A stretch of 64,000 nucleotides of DNA from Liquidambar formosana (taxonomy: Eukaryota; Streptophyta; Magnoliopsida; Saxifragales; Altingiaceae), in the NCBI GenBank assembly GCA_039720395.1, contig JBBPBK010000112.1, forward strand, positions 186,001 to 250,000, written 5' to 3'. Positions 59,056 to 64,000 of the stretch are shown in pieces. A program made the position numbers and the translations under genes. A model generated the notes under the pieces. It did no database searches. It worked only from the letters and a program-made list of their open reading frames with translations, and had not been told where the DNA came from. How positions within the stretch are numbered: position 1 is the stretch's first letter; each line of letters begins with the position of its first letter.

Positions 59056-59151
59056 TATAGCAAGAAATAGCTCCACCTCCAAGGATAAAAACATAACCTG
59101 AGGTGGACTTGTGCCCTAACTTCTCACCAGCCCAATCTGCATCACTATAAC
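59056..59151 (-). pseudogene. Ty1/copia RNase H fragment
   Basis: On the minus strand the open segment contains YSDADWAG and KSTSGYVFILGGGAIS, the classic plant Copia RNase H block (Asp in DADW is catalytic). It is cut on one side by element E at 59152 and loses similarity near 59056 on the other. About 32 residues remain. This shows that E landed in an older Copia element. Confidence 0.85.
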
Positions 59152-61134
59152 TGTCACACCCCAAACCCAAAAATTGGATTTGGCGACATGATTGTCATAA
59201 CCCACATAGGACTACGTCCCACATAGGCTAGACACTTAACAATATCAACCTGTAATAAAGTTTCAACTAAGCTAGCAGATCAAGCTGTCAACACCCTAGC
59301 TCTTCGTACACGGAAGCCACTCACATCAAGCTAATCATCTGTGGGGAAAAATATAAGGGGTGAGCATAATGCTCAGCAAGAAAACAATACACAATATACA
59401 CAGGAAGTGGTCAAGCATATTCGCACGATTGATTTAAAAAAACATGAGTAACAAAACGATAGAGTTTTACAATAAATCATTTCTTTCAATTCGATAGGCA
59501 TATAAACTTTTAGAAGTAATTCTCTTGCTTTCAATTCAATAAACAATGACACTGAAACACTTTCGATAACAATTCATTCAATAAATCACTTTAAAATCAC
59601 TGATCGATAATACAAATCAATAAAACATTAGTTCATACAAGTATTTCCTCTGGCTAGACTCACATTCAATAAGCGCCCATCATCGTGGGACTTTACACTA
59701 CATCAGCACTGATGACCAACAGTATTAGAATCCCCTGCTGGCACGGACCAATTTTCCAACAGTATTAGAATCCCCTGCTGGGACGGACCAATAATCTAAC
59801 CAGAGTTCACACTTATACAATAAACATTTGGGAAATATTTTTCACAAATAAAACAAATTCAAAACACGTATGTAATAATTTCAATAAATGACTATTTTGA
59901 TTGACCCACAGTACATAAGAAATAACCACTTTGATAGTGAAACAACTTTGAAAACAATTGTTCATAAATCATTGGCTCACAAAAGAGGAATAAAAATCAG
60001 ATTTATTTTTATTTAATCAAAGAGAACGATACATTGTGCAAGTTCCCTTACCTCAAGTCAAACCTTCAATAATCCAAGCGATCAAACTCCTAATAATCTC
60101 AATGCTACTCAGAACCTAAAATCAATAATATTCTTTATCAATAAATCATACTTAAGCTAAAAAACCTCTCTAACTAAGTGGTGCGTTAAGGGTTCAACGT
60201 CTCATTCTCATGGCCTTATAATGCTTACTATATTTAATATAATTAATAAATACACTAACGCGGCATTAAAATAGACTCATGTTAAATTATAAATTAATAG
60301 GTTTGAATTACTTTTTAACACAGAAAAGTTACCAGTCAATCCGAGATAAGTTGACTGTCAACAGATGTGAAGTTGACAGTCCGAATGTAGTAAAACAGCA
60401 GCAGATTTTGTATTAACTTCCTATGCTACCCAAGGCAAAAGCAGAGGTTCACCTACTGATTTTCCCTCAACATCAGTCCCTAAATCTGTGGGAAAGATGT
60501 TTGTGGAAGGGTCTATGGTAGGGTTTGAGGAAATTTGTAGTGTTAGACATGGGAAGTGGTGGAAACCACCATTTTTGGCTTTCCTTGTCACCCAAACCCA
60601 AAGAAAGAGATTTTTGGTGGTTGGATGATCTTGTGTAGTAGCTATGAAGGGGTTTTTTGAGTGGTGGTGATGATGGTTTAGTGGTTTTAGAAGTGATAGA
60701 GTTGGAGGATTGGATTAAAGAAGAAAATATTGATAACACAGTAAAGTTACCAGTCAACCGAGGTAAGTTACCTGTAAACAGACACGAAGTTGGCAGTCGA
60801 TTCATACAAAACAGCAACAGCTCCTCCTTTTTCCTTCTCTCTTGCTTTCTTTTCTTTTTTTCTCTCTTTATATTGTTTTCAGTCAAAAGAATATTAATCC
60901 TCCATAAAGGTTTCTTATATAGGGTGCAAGTTAATCCTAACCTAATTAGGATTACCTTCAAAGTGAGTGTTTGATTAGGATACGAACACTATCTCTCATT
61001 GATTAGAGAACAATTACCTTGTTTGGTTACAAAGTTGAATGTGTTTGAGGTTAATTCTAAATTAACTCATGCGTTTAAAGGCAATCAATTTTATATTTAA
61101 TTAATTAAACCTAAGAAAAATTCGGGGTATTACA
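59152..61134 (-). repeat. 3' LTR of element E (1983 bp)
   Basis: Minus strand starts TGTAATACCCCG, ends GGGTGTGACA. It contains a 40-bp tandem duplication (agtattagaatcccctgctgg at 59721 and 59761). Confidence 0.88.
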
Positions 61135-63867
61135 TTCTCCCCTCCTTAAGAAAATTTCGTCCTCGAAATTCAAGAATACCATTTATCAATTATATCATTG
61201 ATTTTAACCTTCTAAACATCATATGTAAGTTTCACTACTCTTCCACTGCGCAACTCTACCTTTCTAAAACAAAACATAGATTAAGTTTTTTTTTTAATTA
61301 ATATTTAAATTCACACGGCATCGTATCTAGCCTCGTATCGAATCCTCTTAAATCAAATAACATTACTAAATAATATCTCACCTCAAAAGCAATACTACTA
61401 TCTCATGACAACATATAAACGATTCAGAAATATTCAAAGTGACTTTCGCTCAAAAATTATCCATTTTTCGATAAAAAATAACATTCCATACCCATCTTAG
61501 CTATCCATAAATTTTTTTCTCGAAACTTGGTATACGTTATATCACTAATAAATCATTAAATCATTCTCCATTCTTTCTTCAAATAATTATTAATAGTCAT
61601 AATTTTAAAGTGGCAAATATATTTATGGCTCGACTTTATACTTTTAAATCTTATGACATTCTTTCTATCAGTTACTTAAGGAATATAAAATTAGGAACGT
61701 GGTATTTCAAATTTCGTCTCTAAACATTAAGGCAGTTCTTTGTTTGTTATAAGTTTTCTTAAACCCTTTTTTTTTTTTTTTCGAAGGTAGCGAATCAATA
61801 ATCAATAATTTCCTACTTGTTACATTCATTTCTTAATCAGCCCAATATATATATAACGGACCCCAAGTATCTCCTTTCCTTAATGTTTGTTTACTCCAAG
61901 ATGAAAGATAGGATTAAGATTCAAAGTAGTCGTCATGGAAATTAGTTGACTCTCACAAATTATAACTTAAGAAAAAAATATTTCTATCAATAATGATACT
62001 ATTTAATTCCATAATCCACTATGAGTAAAACTAACCCAAACTATCTAATTAACAGAAGCCTTAGCTGGTAAAAGACATTAAATGTAGCAGTCACTTTAGT
62101 CGCACATATAACTTAAGTTACATCATGCGTAATTCAATAATAAATCCATTGAGGTATGCTTCTGCATCCATTCTAGTTAGGAATTAATTATATATCAAAC
62201 AGGTCTTTGGGCTTCTGTTTTAACTTATTGCTAACACTACATTACAACGTTAATAATATCCCTTAGCATTTTTTATTTTCTTTTTTCTTTTTGACAAGCA
62301 TTAGAAAATTTTTATTAATAAGATGAAAGTACTCCCTCAAAAATTCATTATGCTAGATAGGTTTTATAATTTTTTTTTATTCACAACCAATACACGTTTC
62401 GAATATTACACTTATTTCAATATTATTCTTTCAATTTAGAGTCATATGAGACACAATATCTTGTTCCAATCCCAAAGCAATGGGAGCCTATTGGATCTAG
62501 TCAGTTAAACTATGGGAAATTCCTATTGATTCTTTGTTCTTCAATTTAAATTGTCTTAAAAAAAATGTATATATATCAAACCTGGGTGAATTAAAAAATC
62601 TCAATTATTTGTCTTTCTGTATGGTCTATTTAAAATCTAAACATTAACAATGCTAATTTCAAATAATATAACCTCAAAACTTAATTCTCATATCTAACTA
62701 TTCAAGTAGGATACTATTGATAAATCATCTTGGGTGACCGATTAACCAATATAACTGAACTAATTCAAAAGAAGGGTACGAACTCCAAATGGATTCATAT
62801 TACTCAAGGATGCAAACAATAGCTTCTTATCAAATAGTCTATAATAGCAAGATAATCTATGCCTAAAATAACATTAATATCGTTAAGAATATGCAATCAA
62901 CTAACATATTTCTTTCATTCATCTAAACCGCTCAAAACAAGTTTCTTTTACATATCCAAACCATTCGAGACTTACGCGCTCGAGTAACATATAATGAATC
63001 CCCAATCAAGCTACTAACAAATAATTTTCATTTTTAATGGTTAAGTATAACACTCAAATATATAGAAGGGTCAGTATTTATGAAATTAGTGCCACATATA
63101 TTTCGCCCTAACGAATAATAAATTATAAGCTTATCTAAACCACTCATTGAGACTTTGTCTCTATACTAAAACACAAAAGACGAACATTTTTCTATAGTAA
63201 TCAATAGTTGCAGATACACCAATGCATGTCCATAAATTACCTCACAATTCTCGAGCACTCTGTCTACTAATACCACTTGAGTTATGTAATACACAATCAA
63301 CATTAACTAAGTCTCTCAAAATAGGTAGCATCACACAAATCACAACTTAATGGTTCCATTGCTTTCATCAACTTAAAAGTTTAACAAATAAGGCTTTTCC
63401 TATAGGGATAAATCTTCTCTAAAAATTATATATCTCAAATAAAATCTCATATTCATACACATCTTACTGCGTCTAAACTCACCTAAACTGCTTGCTACTA
63501 CCTTAAAGTCACATTATCACTCTAGTGTTCTTATGTGATCCTAATTTCATGAACTAGAGTTTACAAAATCATAAACCTAATATCTTCGTATCCTTCGATT
63601 TTGATTTTTTTTTTTTTTCTTTTTCCAAACATATAACGCTTAACACTTACAATAAATTAGGAGCAATTAATTAATAAGAGATAAACATCTCAAACGAATT
63701 TTCCATTAGTCATATCCTGACTACTTCTTAGAAACTCTTATCGTAAATACACTTAAGCTGTTAGTTTGCTAAACTAGGTCTATACTCTTACTCGTTTACT
63801 CTCGGTCAATTCTAGGATTATGATCTTAAAGTCTGCAAAATCATAAACCATGCTCTGATACCAAAAC
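61135..63867 (-). other. Internal region of element E, non-coding
   Basis: Polypurine tract at its left end, primer site at its right end. In between AT-rich DNA without coding signal. Confidence 0.8.
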
Positions 63868-64000
63868 TGTCACACCCCAAACCCAAAAATTGGATTTGGC
63901 GACATGATTGTCATAACCCACATAGGACTACGTCCCACATAGGCTAGACACTTAACAATATCAACCTGTAATAAAGTTTCAACTAAGCTAGCAGATCAAG
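63868..64000 (-). repeat. 5' LTR of element E (first 133 bp in window)
   Basis: Identical over all 133 visible bases to 59152-59284. Confidence 0.9.

Larger units (their letters stand above)
59152..64000 (-). mobile_element. Element E: young non-autonomous LTR retrotransposon (LARD-like, partial)
   Basis: On the minus strand: 5' LTR (from beyond 64000 to 63868), primer site TGGTATCAGAGCAT (rc of 63851-63864; exact iMet match), 2.7 kb internal region, polypurine tract AAGGAGGGGAGAA (rc of 61135-61147), and 3' LTR (61134-59152). The visible 133 bp of the right LTR is identical to the left LTR. The internal region has no ORF with retroviral motifs. The GGACGAAATTTTCTTAAGGAGGGG ending resembles chromovirus-type gypsy 3' ends, so an autonomous gypsy partner is likely. 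Confidence 0.88.

Noticed and set aside
60473..60961. 162-codon minus-strand frame
   Set aside because: Inside the LTR of element E, low complexity (Lys/Ser runs), no recognisable domain.

Overview
The window is non-genic, repeat-dense nuclear DNA from a flowering plant, probably a eudicot with a large genome. The evidence is nested LTR retrotransposons of the Ty3/gypsy Tat/Ogre type, a CACTA DNA transposon, solo LTRs, a hAT MITE and AT-rich introns. I found no complete host gene. Host coding sequence appears only as fragments inside the CACTA element.

Most of the window is a nest that can be ordered by target-site duplications (TSDs). The centre is one Tat/Ogre element on the + strand (element B, 4314-51447, TSD cattg on both sides). 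Removing everything inserted into it leaves about 20.4 kb. It has two ~3 kb LTRs, a tRNA-Arg-like primer site, degenerate gag and pol (protease, RT, Ty3 RNase H, archaeal-type RNase H, integrase), and a long 3' region with two genes on the opposite strand. One is an intron-containing plant-mobile-domain gene (44041-39040). The other is a single-exon gene resembling DUF7745 (38580-30999). Two tandem arrays (82-bp then 93-bp period) precede the 3' LTR. Element B is split by a CACTA element (6791-22507, TSD tag), solo LTRs at 31513-34983 (tctgc), 35755-38568 (caagg), 39482-41816 (gtccg/gttcg) and 49763-51412 (ctctt), and a hAT MITE at 46493-47175 (gctaaaag).

The CACTA element looks complete. It has perfect 19-bp terminal inverted repeats and subterminal repeats. 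Its two minus-strand genes keep open frames across all inferred introns: TNP2-type transposase in 5 exons, 1085 aa, and TNP1/Ptta-type protein in 8 exons, 504 aa. It carries captured exons of a signal-peptide-peptidase-like protease and of casein kinase II alpha.

Left of B is the 5' end of a second, better-preserved minus-strand copy of the same Tat family (A, 1-4129). Element B lies in what appears to be the leader of a minus-strand LTR element (F; LTR 55420-57047), which also holds a solo LTR of its own family (52717-54373, caaat). After about 2 kb of unassigned DNA and a Copia RNase H remnant comes a young non-autonomous LTR element (E, 59152 to the window end) with an iMet primer site, a polypurine tract and no coding sequence.

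The most notable signal is a GC-rich palindrome placed 186-187 bp before the TATA box in four Tat LTRs and also just upstream of the TATA boxes of both antisense genes. It suggests a promoter cassette shared between the sense and antisense units of one retrotransposon lineage. The decay of B is also unusual: pol downstream of its intron and the DUF7745-like gene carry stop codons but no frameshifts, in a pattern that fits C-to-T deamination.
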